In this document: positions 1 to 12,734 of the stretch, one piece after another
Layout: the number at the start of each line of letters is the position of its first letter
How positions within the stretch are numbered: position 1 is the stretch's first letter
From: Dioscorea cayenensis subsp. rotundata
Lineage: Eukaryota; Streptophyta; Magnoliopsida; Dioscoreales; Dioscoreaceae
Assembly (NCBI RefSeq): GCF_009730915.1
Contig: NC_052489.1
Span: forward strand, 24,793,916 to 24,857,915
Length of the DNA: 64,000 nucleotides
Direction of reading: 5' to 3'
The notes under the pieces: model-generated
Database searches by the model: none
Told to the model about the DNA's origin: nothing
What the model saw: the letters and a program-made list of their open reading frames with translations, nothing else
Made by a program: the position numbers and the translations under genes

Positions 1-1639
1 TATTAAAAAAAAACAAACATAAAAAAATAAATAAACAAATTTTTTTCAATATTGCTTATCAGAGACTTTACTGAGAAACATGCCGAATCATTCAGTCCAA
101 CAATAATAAAGTAAAGTATTGCATAAAAGCACAGAGACAAATAAGGATACTTACTTATTCCAACAATAATGAAGCAGAGTATTACATAAAAGCACATAAA
201 TAAATAAGGACGGAAAAGTTGCCATAATTTTTAAATTTATATTCACGATTTCAAATTTACCGAAAATTAATAATAAAGAAAGAAGGAATCAAAAGAGATA
301 CTGAAAAACCAACATGGTACACATATAATGTGCATTCAAATGCTTGGAGCACATGATGCAAAAACCCAACGACAAGCAGCATGGCCAATGCAGCACATGT
401 TTTCTAACTTTTGTTATAAAATTACAAACTTATATAATTCGCACATGGTTCCTTCTTTGGCTCTATTAATTGTCTAATGCCACATGGGATGATATCATTG
501 GAGCTTGTAGTTCTCATCCATAATGAATACATGGCTTGAATTAATTAAAGATCTATTGAGGCCAAAATGAGAGGCAATGAACACTTCAACCTTAATAGTT
601 TAGTGAAATCACAAGTGTTATAGAACATGTGAAAGGCTTGAGATCATTGTATCATTGGTAGTTTAGAATAAAATTTTAAAAACAGGGTGGCATGTGGGGA
701 ATAATTAGTAGTTATTACAGTTTGTTCCATGTTGGTATGATCTATTGCATCAAAGTGATCGGAATCTCAATCTTTGGTTGGTGGTTTCTTGTATTCATTC
801 TTGTTAGTATTGTGTAATGAAATTGAGTTTTGTATTTGTGGGGACATAATGGTGAAGTCTCTATTTTTATTTTATTAATATGTACTAAATTTAAAATTAT
901 GTTATAATATAATATATTTAAATAGTTCGGTTTATTTTTATATCTAACATTTCCAGTAGGACTAATTGAAAGTGATCTAAACCAGTTAATGATAGTCTAA
1001 GGTAAAGCAAAAGAAAAAGATAAAAAATTATTTGTTTGAGATGGTTGGTGAGGAGCTTTAAGCCCTCAATTAAGAAAATAATTCTTTGTATGAAAACTTA
1101 GAAGAATAAAAAAATTATCAAAGTTTTCATTTAGTTGGAGGGTTTTGTTTGGTGACAAGAGATGTGAAATTTAGCTAATTAAGTTGGGTGACAAATTGAA
1201 TGGTTAAAATTTTTGGTTCATTTGGGTCCAATGTGATTAAGCATATCTTGATATAATTATTGACATGAAAACAAATGTATATAGTTCAATTATTTGTTAA
1301 AGTACAATGATTGCCACAGGATTTTATTGTTGAGATTAGCGGTTTGCATGTGTTTTTTAAAGTATCTGTTTTATTAATATATTAGCTTATTATTGGGTTT
1401 GTTGAAAAAAAATGTTTAAATTTTAATTTTTAAGTAATTTTATTTATTAAATTTGGCAAGATCCCATATATATATATATATATTCTCTCATTATGTCTAA
1501 TCCCTTAATCATTGCTGGTGGTTAGAATGATCAACTTTTATTATGTGAGGTACAATTATGTATGTTGTACCTCATGTGAGGAATTTAGTAGGTTTTTTTT
1601 TAAAATTAAATAAATCACTAATATTAAAAAAAAAAGAAT
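1..1639. other. AT-rich intergenic DNA
   Basis: I see no gene here. Open frames are short and low-complexity. There is a short (AT)n run near 1469-1481 and many A and T homopolymers. No terminal repeats or tRNA-like boxes stood out. Confidence 0.6.
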
Positions 1640-4580
1640 GGAAATATAGAAGAGAAGAACAATAGGAAAACAATAACAACAAAAAAGTTCACTAGAGATG
1701 GATCAACATAAAATGAGAAAGCGAGACAAAAACAACGGTACAAAAAAGAAACAACCTCACATTGTCCTGAATTACATCATCCAGGGTGGAAAGACTCATG
1801 ATGCAGTTCTAGCCAGTGTCTTGGATTGAAGCCTTACCGCCACTATCGCTCGTACCGGCTGATTCAGAACGAGATCCCAAGAACTTAAGACTGCGGTGAA
1901 CAAGTGCAATGGAATCTTCAAGCTTTGATTTTTTTCCCCATGGAATTGCAGACAACCAAATTAGGATCATATGGTCAGTCTTGACAATAATCGAATGAAC
2001 ATGGACAGATTTAAAATTGAAATGCGCTTGTTTCTTTCAAACCAAATATTCCATGTAATGGCCATAGTTAGAAGATCCCCTATTTCTTGCATGGCGGGCC
2101 AGATAGACATTCTTTAGTCACCACAGCTCAATGAGTGAGGAAGGCAAGGGAGGTAGCTAGAGAAGCTGACCAAAATAGCCCCAAACATGTTTAGCTAAGT
2201 AACAGTGCAGAAACAAGTGGTCTAAATAACAGATGACACATGTTGTAGTCCGGAGTTTGTTGCAACTTCTCCTAGCGAAGTTATCAAGAGTGAGTAATTT
2301 ATCTCTCTACGCAAGCCAGTTGAAAAGATTAATTTTTTGTGGGCATGTGCTTTTCCAGAATAGGCAAGATATCTGGCATCTCAATCCTTCATCATATAGA
2401 AATTTGTAGAAAGATTTAATGGAGAAATTGCTGTTAGGAGTAAGGCACAGTCCTCCTCACCATTATTGTAGCTATTGAGTTTGCCTACGTATTCTGAGGC
2501 CTTTAGATCCAAGTTAAAAGGAGTTGTGTTCAACAAATGGGTAAGGTCCCTTACTGTTCCCCACTAAAGATGTGAGGTCCTATAATCATGTGGCCAAATA
2601 TTCATGAGAGCACGCCCCTCAAACCACCGATCGTGCCAAAAGGAGGTGGTGGACCCATCACTTATTATGCAATCAGTGTATCCCTTGAAAGCCAACCAAC
2701 AACTAAGAACTCAGTTCCAAAAGAAAGATTTCCTTCTAGAGGGTTCGGAGAACACACACTTGGAAGCACTATAGTTCCCATAGTTGAAACGGAAGACTTT
2801 GAACCCACACCATTGATCATTTGTCATCAATTTCCACCACCATTTCCCTAGAAGGGAGAGATTAAACTACTCTAGATCCAACATGCCCCAACCACCTTAG
2901 CCTCAAGACTTGCAGAGATGCTTCCAGTTCACTAGTCGACATCTTGGCTTCTCAATCTCTGGTCCAGACCAGAGGAAATCTCTTCTAATCAGGTCAATTT
3001 CTTTGGTAACCCAAAGAGGAAGCTTGAAAATGGACATCCCGTATGTAGGTAGCGCAGACAAAACTAAATTAAGCAATGTTAGTCTTGCCCCTAGTGAAGA
3101 AAACTAGCTTTCCACGAAGAGAGATGCATCCTGATCTTTGATATTAAACTTTCCCAGTCTTGACGTCTAGGTCGTTTCCCGGATATTAGTAGTCCAAGAT
3201 AGGTGAATGGGAGGAGACAAGTTGTGCAGCCTAGAGTTTGTGCTAGCTTGGCCTCTAGTAAACGATCAGCTTTGGAGGAGTACAAATATGTTTTAGAGAA
3301 ATTAATGGTTAAAACCTTACATGCCTTCAAATAAAAATAAAATCAGCATGATGATCCTATGGTCTTCCATACCGCCTGATGTCATGACAAGTAAATTATC
3401 GGCATATTGGAGGTTGCACATTTTCCCAAATTCACCAAGTCAAACTCCATGCAAGATGCTCGAGTTAAACGCATGGGAGAACATCGTGCCCAAAATGTCA
3501 GTAACAAAGATAAATAGGAGAGGAGAAAGTGGGTCTCCTTGTCTTAGTTCCCGACGATACCAGATGTATCCGCATTGAGATCCATTCACCAAGATATTAG
3601 CTTTAGAGGAAAAAAGCAAGGCCTTGATCCATTCAATCTGTCGCTGACCAAATCCTCGAGCTGCTAACAACTCCAGAAGGAAATCCCAATCAACTATATC
3701 AAATGCTTTTGAAAAATCAACTTTGAGCACATGGCCAGGGATTTTACGCTTTTGCAAGCTAAAAATTAATTCCTCTGCACTCATAATATTATCCAGAATG
3801 CAGCGCCCTTTAATAAATACATATTACGACGGATCGAGTAAGGAGTTAATGACTCGACGTAGACTTGAGGCCAAAATTTTAGACACAATTCTGAGTGAGG
3901 AGTTGATTAGGCTAATAAGTCTGTAATCCATAGGATTTTTAGGATTTTCTAGTTTAGGTATTAAGGCAATGTTAGCCCAATTTATGCATTCTAATTTGGC
4001 TCGCCCAAAGTAGAAGTCTTCACAAAGCTTAACAAGATTGACATTTACTGTATCCTAGTATTTTTGGAAGAACAAGATGGGGAACCCATCAGGACTAAGC
4101 GCCTTATCTGTACCCAACTCAAAGGTGGCTTTCTTGATCTCCTCCAAGGACAAAGATCTCTCTAGGTCCCCGCGGTTCACTCTCTCTCTCTACATATGAG
4201 CAATATATCCCAAGATATTTTAAATTTGGAATCTCTCTGGGACCCAAATTAGGATTGGAAAAGCATAGTTAAAATCTTCCCAATCCCTTTAATATCTTCC
4301 ACTCTATTATTGCCTTGGTGAATGCTTGGTATAAATACCTTTTTTTTTTTACCATTTGCAATCGCATGGAAAAACATAGTATTTTCATCTTCCTCTTTCA
4401 GCCACCTCAACCTGGGTCTTTGTTTTCAGTATAACTCTTCTTGTTTAAGGACGTCGCCTAGGTTTTGGTGAAGGACTATCTCTTGCCTGCATTCCTCCAA
4501 GGTTAGCCTACAGGATTCTTTGTGGAAGGAGATTACCTAGGTTTTGTAGTGTTTTTTCTTATTATAATTTTGTGAGCTCC
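1640..4580 (-). mobile_element. Decayed LINE (non-LTR retrotransposon), ORF2 remnant
   Basis: Read on minus, the segment follows the plant L1-type ORF2 order. It has a linker (RLRWLKEEDE, then FFHAIANG near 4,340-4,420), the reverse transcriptase core (3,440-3,784), the post-RT segment (3,091-3,330) and a zinc-binding zf-RVT domain (about 2,080-2,340). Stops and frame changes run throughout, for example a stop in the linker and another in the zf-RVT domain. An A/T-rich 3' end lies toward 1,640-1,700. The endonuclease half is not visible, so the copy is probably 5'-truncated near 4,580. It is not an active element. The outer limits are approximate. Confidence 0.8.
3091..3784 (-). pseudogene. 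LINE reverse transcriptase core, broken
   Basis: In the first part, residues such as KVDFSKAFDIVDWDFL and RQGDPLSPLLF are diagnostic of non-LTR reverse transcriptases. The next part, near 3,395-3,430, reads LQYADNLLV, where the family normally has the catalytic F/Y-A-D-D box. The second aspartate is replaced by asparagine. After a frame shift, 3,091-3,330 continues with the post-catalytic segment (INFSKT, TYLGLLISG, WESLISKI, LSSWK). The domain order matches ORF2 of plant L1 elements. Loss of the catalytic Asp and the frame breaks mean no functional enzyme. Confidence 0.85.
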
Positions 4581-4869
4581 TTCAAATCTTTTTTGTTATA
4601 CGAAAAAAACCCTATTAAATTAGTTAGACCTTATAAGTTATAAGCCAAATTTAGTTGTTATTAATTATGGATTACTTTAATTAAAGTATACATTTATTTG
4701 TTCATATTATTTGAGTTAGGCTAAAACCTTGCCAATGATGTCTTATGTATCATACAAATTTTGTTAATGACATGTTTTATCTGAAATTTCTATTTACATT
4801 GCAAAGATATAAATGATAGTTGGGACATGAGGAATGACTATTACATTAGTTGGTAGTTAATATGGAAGC

Positions 4870-5045
4870 TCAACGAGGTCCTTGGGATTAAATTTTTTAT
4901 CTGGGTGTTTTAATACATCTAAGTTCTTATGTGCGCTCAATATCAACCCTCCTTCCTTGGGTATGTTTTGTGGTTTGGATTGGGAGAGTTGACCATTTAT
5001 TTTTTACTTGTCATTATGCTAAAATTGTATGGAGGTAATGTGAAT
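4870..5045 (+). mobile_element. LINE zf-RVT fragment on plus strand
   Basis: Around 4,985-5,036 the plus strand reads GRVDHLFFTCHYAKIVWR, the Cys/His motif and following helix typical of the zinc-binding domain after LINE reverse transcriptases. The upstream sequence resembles the same domain with breaks. It points opposite to the larger LINE at 1,640-4,580, so it is a separate insertion relic. The borders are not definable by eye. Confidence 0.6.
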
Positions 5046-5149
5046 GAGCTGATTGGTATCAATGTTGTATTTTTTGATTGGGCTACTTTATGGATTTGGA
5101 TTTAGATTTGTATGTTGTATGTTGTTCGACTATAGGCGTTATGTATCGA

Positions 5150-5580
5150 TTATTATAGTTATTATTTGTTTTTTTGACCCATCGATTTCTTGGGCTGAGG
5201 TACTAGACATCTCCCAACATGTGTTTTATGTATACACAAAAATTCAAACTCAAACCATTTGCTTAAGTAATTCATACTTCAATTACTTGGATCAACCTCC
5301 TGTCAATACTATATGGTTAACTTGATTTGAGAATTGTATCTTGTTCAAGTACAAACATTCTATATCGATTATTACTTCTACTTTTTTTTTGACGCATCAG
5401 TTTATTGGAGTGAGATATTTGGAGCCTTATAAATAATTGACATTTCTCGATTGGTGACCTCTCTCGATTAGTGTTTTATGCGTACACAAGAATTTGAATT
5501 CAAACTACTATCTTAAACAACCCATATCTCTACCACTTCGATCAACTGCTGCTGCCGGTACTATCTAATTAATTTGAAAA
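5150..5580. repeat. Diverged two-copy tandem repeat (~215 bp unit)
   Basis: Two blocks share ordered landmarks: TTTTTGACSCATC, then GTGTTTTATG, TACACAARAATT, CATAYCT/CATACTTC, and a GATCAAC.CTG stretch. They begin about 5,170 and 5,384 and end about 5,330 and 5,575. The copies are well diverged. Neither has a coding frame. Confidence 0.5.
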
Positions 5581-5683
5581 GTCAGGTATAATTTGATCTT
5601 CGAAGGTATTCGCAAGGATCATGGTTCGATTATAAGAAGAGAGGATTAGAACATGTCTCGGGGTATTGGAACGTTACCGCTAG

Positions 5684-5808
5684 CAAGGGCGAATCTAGGA
5701 ATTATTTTTACGGGATCAAGTGAAAAAAAGAATTATGAGAGGCCCAATAATAATTTTTATAATTATTTTGTAAAAATATAATTTTTTATATTATATATAT
5801 CTGGATCA

Positions 5809-5858
<50 letters not shown>

Positions 5859-6058
5859 CATAATTTTTTTTAAATTTTATATACAAATTTATAAAGAATA
5901 AGGTGCCAAAAAAATAAATTTTTATAAATGTTTTTTTAAAATATAATTTTTTAAACTATATATAATAATTTATTAGAAAATCAGAGCCATATCTATATCC
6001 GTAAAGGGATGTAGACATGGGGCCATGCCCCCCTTCATCCATCTCTGACTCCGCCCCT
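5684..6058. mobile_element. Possible MITE-like element with internal (AT)n
   Basis: The left end, AAGGGCGAATCTAGG, is partly the inverse of the right end near 6,035-6,056 (TCTCTGACTCCGCCCCT). The interior is extremely AT-rich with an (AT)n core at about 5,813-5,854. Ends of the kind GGGGCGGA-CTAGG are common on plant MITEs. No clean target duplication was found, so this is a weak call. Confidence 0.25.
5813..5854. repeat. (AT)n microsatellite
   Basis: An uninterrupted alternating A/T tract of about 40 bp. Confidence 0.9.
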
Positions 6059-6059
6059 A

Positions 6060-7483
6060 ACTGCTAAGCAAATGAAGAAAAAAAATTCTTGCTTAATATA
6101 AGAACACATTCTTGTTCACAACTTCTTCTCTTTGCAAATGCTTCTTTGCATTCTGATGATTTGTTGGGCTTGGATTCCCTTCCTATGCGGAGAAAGCCCA
6201 AATATTCTGTGAGGCCCATGTTATGATAACCCATTAGGGTTTTAATAATATTTTTTCAGGAATTTTCTTGGAAAAGAAGTTACGATTTTTGCAGCCACTT
6301 TGAGAAAACAAAGAAATGGAGAGTTTGTGAGATATTCTATTCTACAACCGGTTTCATCAACTTAGCAATCGGACAATCATTTATAGTCTGATCAAGCTAA
6401 AATTTGGTGGACATGTTCGCATATCAATGTTCTTCATTCTGAACGGTGGAGATCTGATTTTGATGGTGGGTTTTCTGAATAAAGGTGCTTTGGGTTGTTT
6501 TTCTGTTTTGGTGAGTTTGATCTAACTTCACGATCAACATAGCATCCTCAGTCTGATTTGACTAATTTTTTGGTTAGCTTTAGAAGACATTTGGAGGTTT
6601 ATTCTGAACGGTGGTAATCGTTGTTTGAGGTCAAAAAGGTTGTCTTTTATTACAATAATTGCATCCGTAATTCATCTCTTCATAGTCTTATGTTTCTCTT
6701 TTGTGATGGTTGTTCATGTTTCAGCATGATGTGCTAGTGAACATATTTGATTGCTGTAGACATTGTTGATTCATAGTGGAGCCTTACTTTTGGACCCGAG
6801 ATAGGTTCCGTAGTTTTTTATCCTTCTTTTTGGAAGGAGTTCTCCATGTTAAAAATTGTTGTGTTGCTTGTGTGATGTTTTTGTGATCTATATTGTTTTT
6901 GGACAAACAATTATTGATCTTTTCATTCATTCAAGCATGAAAGGATTTGGTTGCCTCTATTTCACTTTCCCAACATGATTCAAGTAGGGTATTCAAGTGG
7001 AGGAGTTGGTTTTTTTATACTTGATACTAATAACATAGTATTTCTTACATGCTGTTACGGAATTTCGATTCTAACCTGCATTGCTGAAGAAGCCAAGGTA
7101 GTGCACATTATATTGCCTTGGGTAAAACCAGAAAGCTACATTTGAAGGTTGATTTTATTATAACGAGGGATGTTAAAGTGGAGACTGGAATAAGAGGTGA
7201 TGGATATACAAAGAATGTTGGATAAAAATGGCAATTTGAGTGTGAATCTTATACCAAGGAAATAGAATTAGGTCAATGACTCCTTGGTTTATTAACATAG
7301 GTTCTTCTACTAAGAAGATGAATTCAAACTTCAACTCATGTAGAGTGAGACTACAGATATGTTAAAGTATTAACTTCACATATGTGCACGATTTTAGGGT
7401 GATTTGACCATTTTATCTTAAAAAAAAAAAACGAAACCAGTTGGCTAATAATTTAGTTTCTTATGAAACACATGTTTCTCACC
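6060..7483. other. Intergenic DNA, no gene recognised
   Basis: There are short open frames only, the longest about 64 codons without recognisable domains. Base composition is somewhat less AT-rich than the flanks. No repeat termini were seen before the Harbinger element that starts at 7,487. Confidence 0.5.
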
Positions 7484-8314
7484 TTAGGTAGTGTTTGGAT
7501 AATGGGATATTGTATTCCAATGAATGGGGATATCCATGGATGAAATATCCATGGATGAGAATATCCATGTTTAAGAGTTTGGTTGGAGAGATTTAATAGT
7601 AAGGATAGAGATTGTTTGGTGTTTGGTTAGAGGGATAAGGATATGTAAAGTTTGGATATCCATTTTTGAATGTTTGGTTAGGTGGATATGAGAGTGGTAT
7701 GATTACCTTATCCATGAGGGGGTGAAGTTACCCTTTATTTAATTAATAGTTTTTAAAAATATAATTAATTTGTTTAATTAAATTCAATTATAGTGGATGA
7801 TTAGAGAAATTTATTTTTAAAATATTTTAATTAAGTATTTGGATTAAATAACAGATATATGAATTTTTTATTTATTTAGCATGAAAATATTTTTAAAAGG
7901 ATTATTAATAAATAACATAACAATTTATTATTTAACTTGATTTTTTGAATTGAATTTAATTTATTTAAAATATTGAGATAAACATTTAAACTGTAGTAAT
8001 TAATAAAATCATAATGTAAAGAAACAAAAATTTAACTTAATTATTGTACCTAATCACAAATTGATTATGGCTTAAGACAATGAAAACATTAGCATTACAA
8101 CAATTCAATAAACCTCAAAATAAAGTTTCAATCTGATAGCATTACACATTAATAATAAATCCAACACATAAGTGAAGCTAGAAGTTTACAACCAAGTTAT
8201 AAAAACATTGTAGACATAGTTTCGTAGCTCAAAACTAAAAAATACAAGCCATCAACCCTCAAACAAAAAACATGCATAATAATATGAATAAACACATGCA
8301 AAACACATCCCAAA

Positions 8315-9135
8315 CTAAAAATGTTGTCCTGGTGGTCCTACAAGTTCCTCTGCCATGTACTGGCGGAGAATATCTGGCGCGCCCAAGAATTTGAATGTTA
8401 TGGTCTCACTATCTGCATAATACGAATAAACTTTTGCCACATCAAGTGTTGAGTAACCAACTTCAGTAAGCTTCATGCATGCTTCACTTAGCTTGGTGGT
8501 AAGAGTGACTGGGTTATGCTCCTCAATTGCAAGTGCAAGTCTATCCATTTTTGAACCTACAGTTTGTGCAAGACAGAATCATCACTAGCATTTTTTTTTT
8601 TTTACCTTTCTTTCTTGTTTGTGCTTCTTGAGAGGTACACGCTTGTGAGCTGTTTGGTGTCGGTGAAGGTGTCTCAAACCTGAAATTATTGTCAAATTGT
8701 CCATGTCCAAGATCCTCTTGTGTCAATCCAATATTAAAATTATCTTGCGAAAAGTTTGGTACACTATCATCAGTCGGAGGTGTCTCAATACTATCTCGAG
8801 CAAAACGCCCTGTTGCATGATCATTGCCACATACAACTTCAAGCAAATCATAGTATTCAATGGGTTTATTTATATATGGTTCTTCATTTGGATGACTCTG
8901 TTAACAAAACAATAAAAAATTATCATTAATGTTAGAGAAATATAAACAAAGTATAACTGGTGGCTAAAAAATTATAAGACATAAAAAGCGTACCATCAGA
9001 TATGTCATGCATTCCTCTTCACCCATAATTATTTTCTTGTTTTCTTCATCCCAACCCACACCACTCATCTCTCGAAGTCTACTAATTATAGCCCATTTGC
9101 GCTTTAATGTTCGGAGATGGTTATGTATGTTAGGT
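8315..9135 (-). pseudogene. Harbinger-associated Myb/SANT-like ORF, 5'-truncated
   Basis: The minus strand reads HLRTLKRKWAIISRLREMSG, then VGWDEENKKII (exon ending at 8,994). A GT-AG intron follows and the next exon starts at 8,897 with SHPNEEPYINKPIEYYDLL. This is the second half of the Myb/SANT-like DNA-binding domain found in the second gene of plant PIF/Harbinger elements. An acidic, Ser/Thr-rich linker and a basic KKGKKKK stretch follow. Frame is then lost at the A-tract near 8,591-8,602. The C-terminal helix (MDRLALAIEEHN onward, 8,315-8,548) is in another frame. The first half of the Myb domain and the start codon are absent because the transposase remnant abuts directly. Confidence 0.7.
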
Positions 9136-10270
9136 CAACTTGGGTACTATATGGAAAGAAGGGCCTAGATGTGAGAATCTTAAACCGACTTTTCAAAGAC
9201 CCAAATGCACGCTCAACTGAAGTTCGCGCTGATGAATGCCTATGGTTAAACAACTCTTTAGGGTTTTCAGGAATACGTGACCCGAATTTCTTCAAATGAT
9301 ATCTAACACCTCTAAAAGGTGCTATAAATCCAGGTCTTGTAGCATAACCTGCGTCGACGAGGAAATATTTTCCTGAACAACAAAATGATATAGGATTATG
9401 CTATATACTATAATAACAATTTATGTTTTGTATATTAATCAGTAAACAAATAGCAACATATACCTTGTGGGACTTTAAGACCATTGGGTCTTTCTAAAAC
9501 ATCACGTAAGACCATCGAGTCATGTGCAGACCCTTCCCAACCAGCAAGCACATAAGTGAAGTTAAGATCAAAGTCTACTGCGGCGAGCACATTTTGTGTT
9601 GAAAAACCCTTTCTACTGTGAAAAGATGCAACCATGTCTACTGGAACACTCGCATGTATATGTGTGCCATCAAGGACCCCAATACAATCCTAAGAACACA
9701 TAAGTTTGTTGGGTCATTCTTAAAATACGTTTGGCCTATATTTTTGGTGAACATGTAAATACAATTATGTACCTTAAAGTATGGAAAAAATCTTGAACGT
9801 TGTGCAATGTAGGTTGATAAAGTACTTGATGGAGGTCCGATAAACTCTTTTTGTAATTGTTCAATGGCATGTAGGACAAGATTAAAATATCTGCTAACAG
9901 TTTCGCCAGACCTAAGAAAATTATGTCCGATGACTCTATTTCGTTGGTTGTGACCAACAGTATGCAAGAACATCAACAATTGTTCTTCCACGTTGACATT
10001 TATTGAATCTTTGAGTAGTTCACGAGATCGTAGTAATGAGCAAAAGCTAAAGAAAGTGAATTTATTCATTCTAACCATGTTAATGCATGTTGTGTCATCA
10101 CCATTTAATAGCCGGTCAAGATAATTCTCTCTATCCAAGCCTCTACGGGAATTGGGTGCACGGCATAATCTACGCTTAGTGATATGTGTCACTATAATTC
10201 CCATAATTGTGGCTGCAATTGCTGCGACCTCTCGTAATTTCCGTGTGGTTTTTCTTTTATTCCTTTCCAT
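9104..10270 (-). pseudogene. Harbinger DDE_Tnp_4 (HARBI1-like) transposase, C-terminally broken
   Basis: Three exons read in phase on minus: 10,270-9,773, 9,689-9,464 and 9,372-9,104. The introns are 83 and 91 bp with GT-AG borders. The N-terminal helix-turn-helix region lies in exon 1. The catalytic triad is recognisable: Asp in LDGTHI at the start of exon 2, Asp in AHDSMVLRD, and Glu in SVERAFGSLKSRF in exon 3. Frame is kept up to STQVDL. Then the sequence runs straight into the middle of the element's Myb-like gene instead of the usual conserved C-terminal helix, and stops. That looks like an internal deletion joining the two genes. The enzyme is nearly complete, but the missing C-terminus makes activity doubtful. 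Confidence 0.8.
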
Positions 10271-10520
10271 GAAAAATTACCTAATTGACAAATAAAAAAT
10301 AATCAACAATTGAAGTGGAAAGTAAAATAAATGTTCATGAATCCCATGTAAGGCAAAAATATTCAATTATTAGTGATAATAATTAAAATCAGAGAACTAA
10401 TTCTAAGAAGTATATAACTCATAAACTCTAATATATTTGATTCATACTAAGTTATTTATATTTGACTCAGGGGCACATGTCTGTTTTCAACCCTTAATAT
10501 TGGTTAAACAATATGAAAAC

Positions 10521-10525
<5 letters not shown>

Positions 10526-10558
<33 letters not shown>
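10526..10558. repeat. (AT)n microsatellite
   Basis: A pure alternating A/T tract inside the Harbinger element. A similar one lies at about 11,013-11,043. Confidence 0.9.
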
Positions 10559-10559
<1 letters not shown>

Positions 10560-11005
10560 CCTTATGTGCAGAAGAGATTAAAAAAATCATGGATGTAGCA
10601 GCATGTTTCTTTTTTCTGCCATCTTTTTAATTTTTAAATTTATTAATGAGCCAATAAAAAAATAAACAACAGAAGTGATGCAGTTAATGAAAATAAATTA
10701 TATATATCCCATCATATATATTTCTCAAACAACAATCAGTAATATCATACCAATATATGTGTTGGATTAAACTTATTAAAAGGTTAATATATTGATCATA
10801 TAGTGTAAGGATTACATCTAATGCTTTTTCTCTTTATTAATGCATGTTGGATTGAATCTATTTAAATCTACACCGACTTGAATAATTTGACACCAAGTTA
10901 ATTAGATAAGATAATTTGACACCATACAATATTCCAAAAGTTCATGCATCATTGTGATCAATTAATGGGATCAAAATGATCTTCTCTTTATTGATCATTA
11001 TAAGT

Positions 11006-11045
<40 letters not shown>

Positions 11046-11535
11046 ATGTATGTGAGGTGAGCTTCATAGGATTTGACGTGATGTTAGACCAGAACAAGTT
11101 GATGAGTATATCTTGCCACAGATGATAATTTAAAGATATATATATCTCAACTACCCATCTCATCAATACTCCAACTTTTTTTTCTGCTCTACTGCTATCC
11201 TTTCACACACTAATGAGAATGATATGTACCGTTTTTTGTTTTCAAATTAAATAATTGAATAGTTTAACTAAAAATCAGCAATATCTATGAGTTCTCCATA
11301 TATATATATATATATATCTGTCAATATATAACACTTGATTAAAACTATAGAGGGAGATGCTTTACTTATCAAAGCATCCAATCCAATATCAGTATTTAAT
11401 TGCCAATGCATGCATAAATAAATAGATATGCCTCATTAATCAAAGTTATTAAAAATACAACAAAACAAAAAGAGGAGAAAATAACATACTGTGGCAATAT
11501 ATCTATAAGCTTATATATAATAATGCAATGTTTAA

Positions 11536-11641
<106 letters not shown>

Positions 11642-12544
11642 GGGTTTAATCTAAAAGCATTCTTGCTTGCGGATGGTAAAGACTTAAACATAAAGAGTGA
11701 TTTGTAATTCAGTGCTGATTGTTGCATGGTGTTTAGAGAAATTTATGTTTGAGAAATTACTAATGATAATCAAGCTAAGTTGACCATGATTTTAATCCAA
11801 TAATAAAGGTAATTGTTCACTGCTGTGAAGGATGCAAGAGAAAAGTGATTTTGCTAACAATACAAATCCAAATTTTGCTAACAAACAAATCCAAGACTTA
11901 AACAATATCTGATTTTGCTAACAAATCGATTTGGTGGGATGCCACTCATCCAAATTTTCAGGGATGGGGATGGCCCCATCCATGCTAATCAAGTTATCCA
12001 AACAAGCTAACTAGTGGATATCCTATCCCCATCCCATGTTATCCAAGCTTCCAAGCACTCACTTAAATTATTCTAAAAAGAAAATGGATTCGTTGAGATG
12101 GTTAGAATAATCTAGGTGGTTGTGTCTATTGAGTTAGTTGTTCTGCCAACTGCTATGTAGCTCATTAAAAATAAATAAATAAATGAATAATGATAAAAAT
12201 AAAGCTTACAAATGAAATTTATTATTATTACAAGATATGATGTTGTAAAATGAATTTAACTTGTTTTGATTTGTGATATTTTTCTTAAAAAAAAATATTT
12301 GTTATTATAAAAAAGTGCAAGACAAAATCTGTTGAAATTATTTATTATTTTTAAGTAATAATAATAAAAATAATTTTCTTTTTTTTTTTTTACCCAAATC
12401 AAGACCCTTCTACCAATGCACATTTAAAAACGTTTAACTGAAAAAAAAACATAATTAAAGACATATATTCTCTCTTCCCACCGGTTTTACTAAGACGAGA
12501 AAAGATCCAAAGCTTTTTAAAGTTTTGAAGGCTTTAATTTGTTA

Positions 12545-12715
12545 GAGGGCCCATTTACTTTAGGCCCATATTTGTTTCAAAACATTCCCACTAAAAGTTT
12601 AGTACCATATTGCCTAGTTACAAGAACTTCATCCACTTTATATATAGTACTATTCATTATCCTTTAACTTTGTTTTAGTGGTTATGCTCTCTTACGCTCA
12701 CCAGATTTGAATAAT
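12545..12715 (+). repeat. Dispersed repeat, copy A, with tRNA-like tail
   Basis: This block is shared in order with 28,790-28,950. The landmarks are GTTAGAGG..CCCAT, TTTAGTACCA.ATT, TTCA.CCAC.TTATATAT, GTACTATTCATTA and TTTAGTGGTTATRCTCTYTTAC. The last part resembles a tRNA D-arm (box A) followed by an anticodon-arm-like stretch, so a tRNA-derived SINE head is possible. It also holds a TATA-like sequence. The function is unknown. Confidence 0.6.
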
Positions 12716-12734
12716 CTTTATCTTTTCCTCTTTC

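Noticed and set aside
2588..3107. Open frames on plus across the left LINE
   Set aside because: The minus strand has clear reverse-transcriptase and zf-RVT motifs here; the plus frames match nothing and are shadows.
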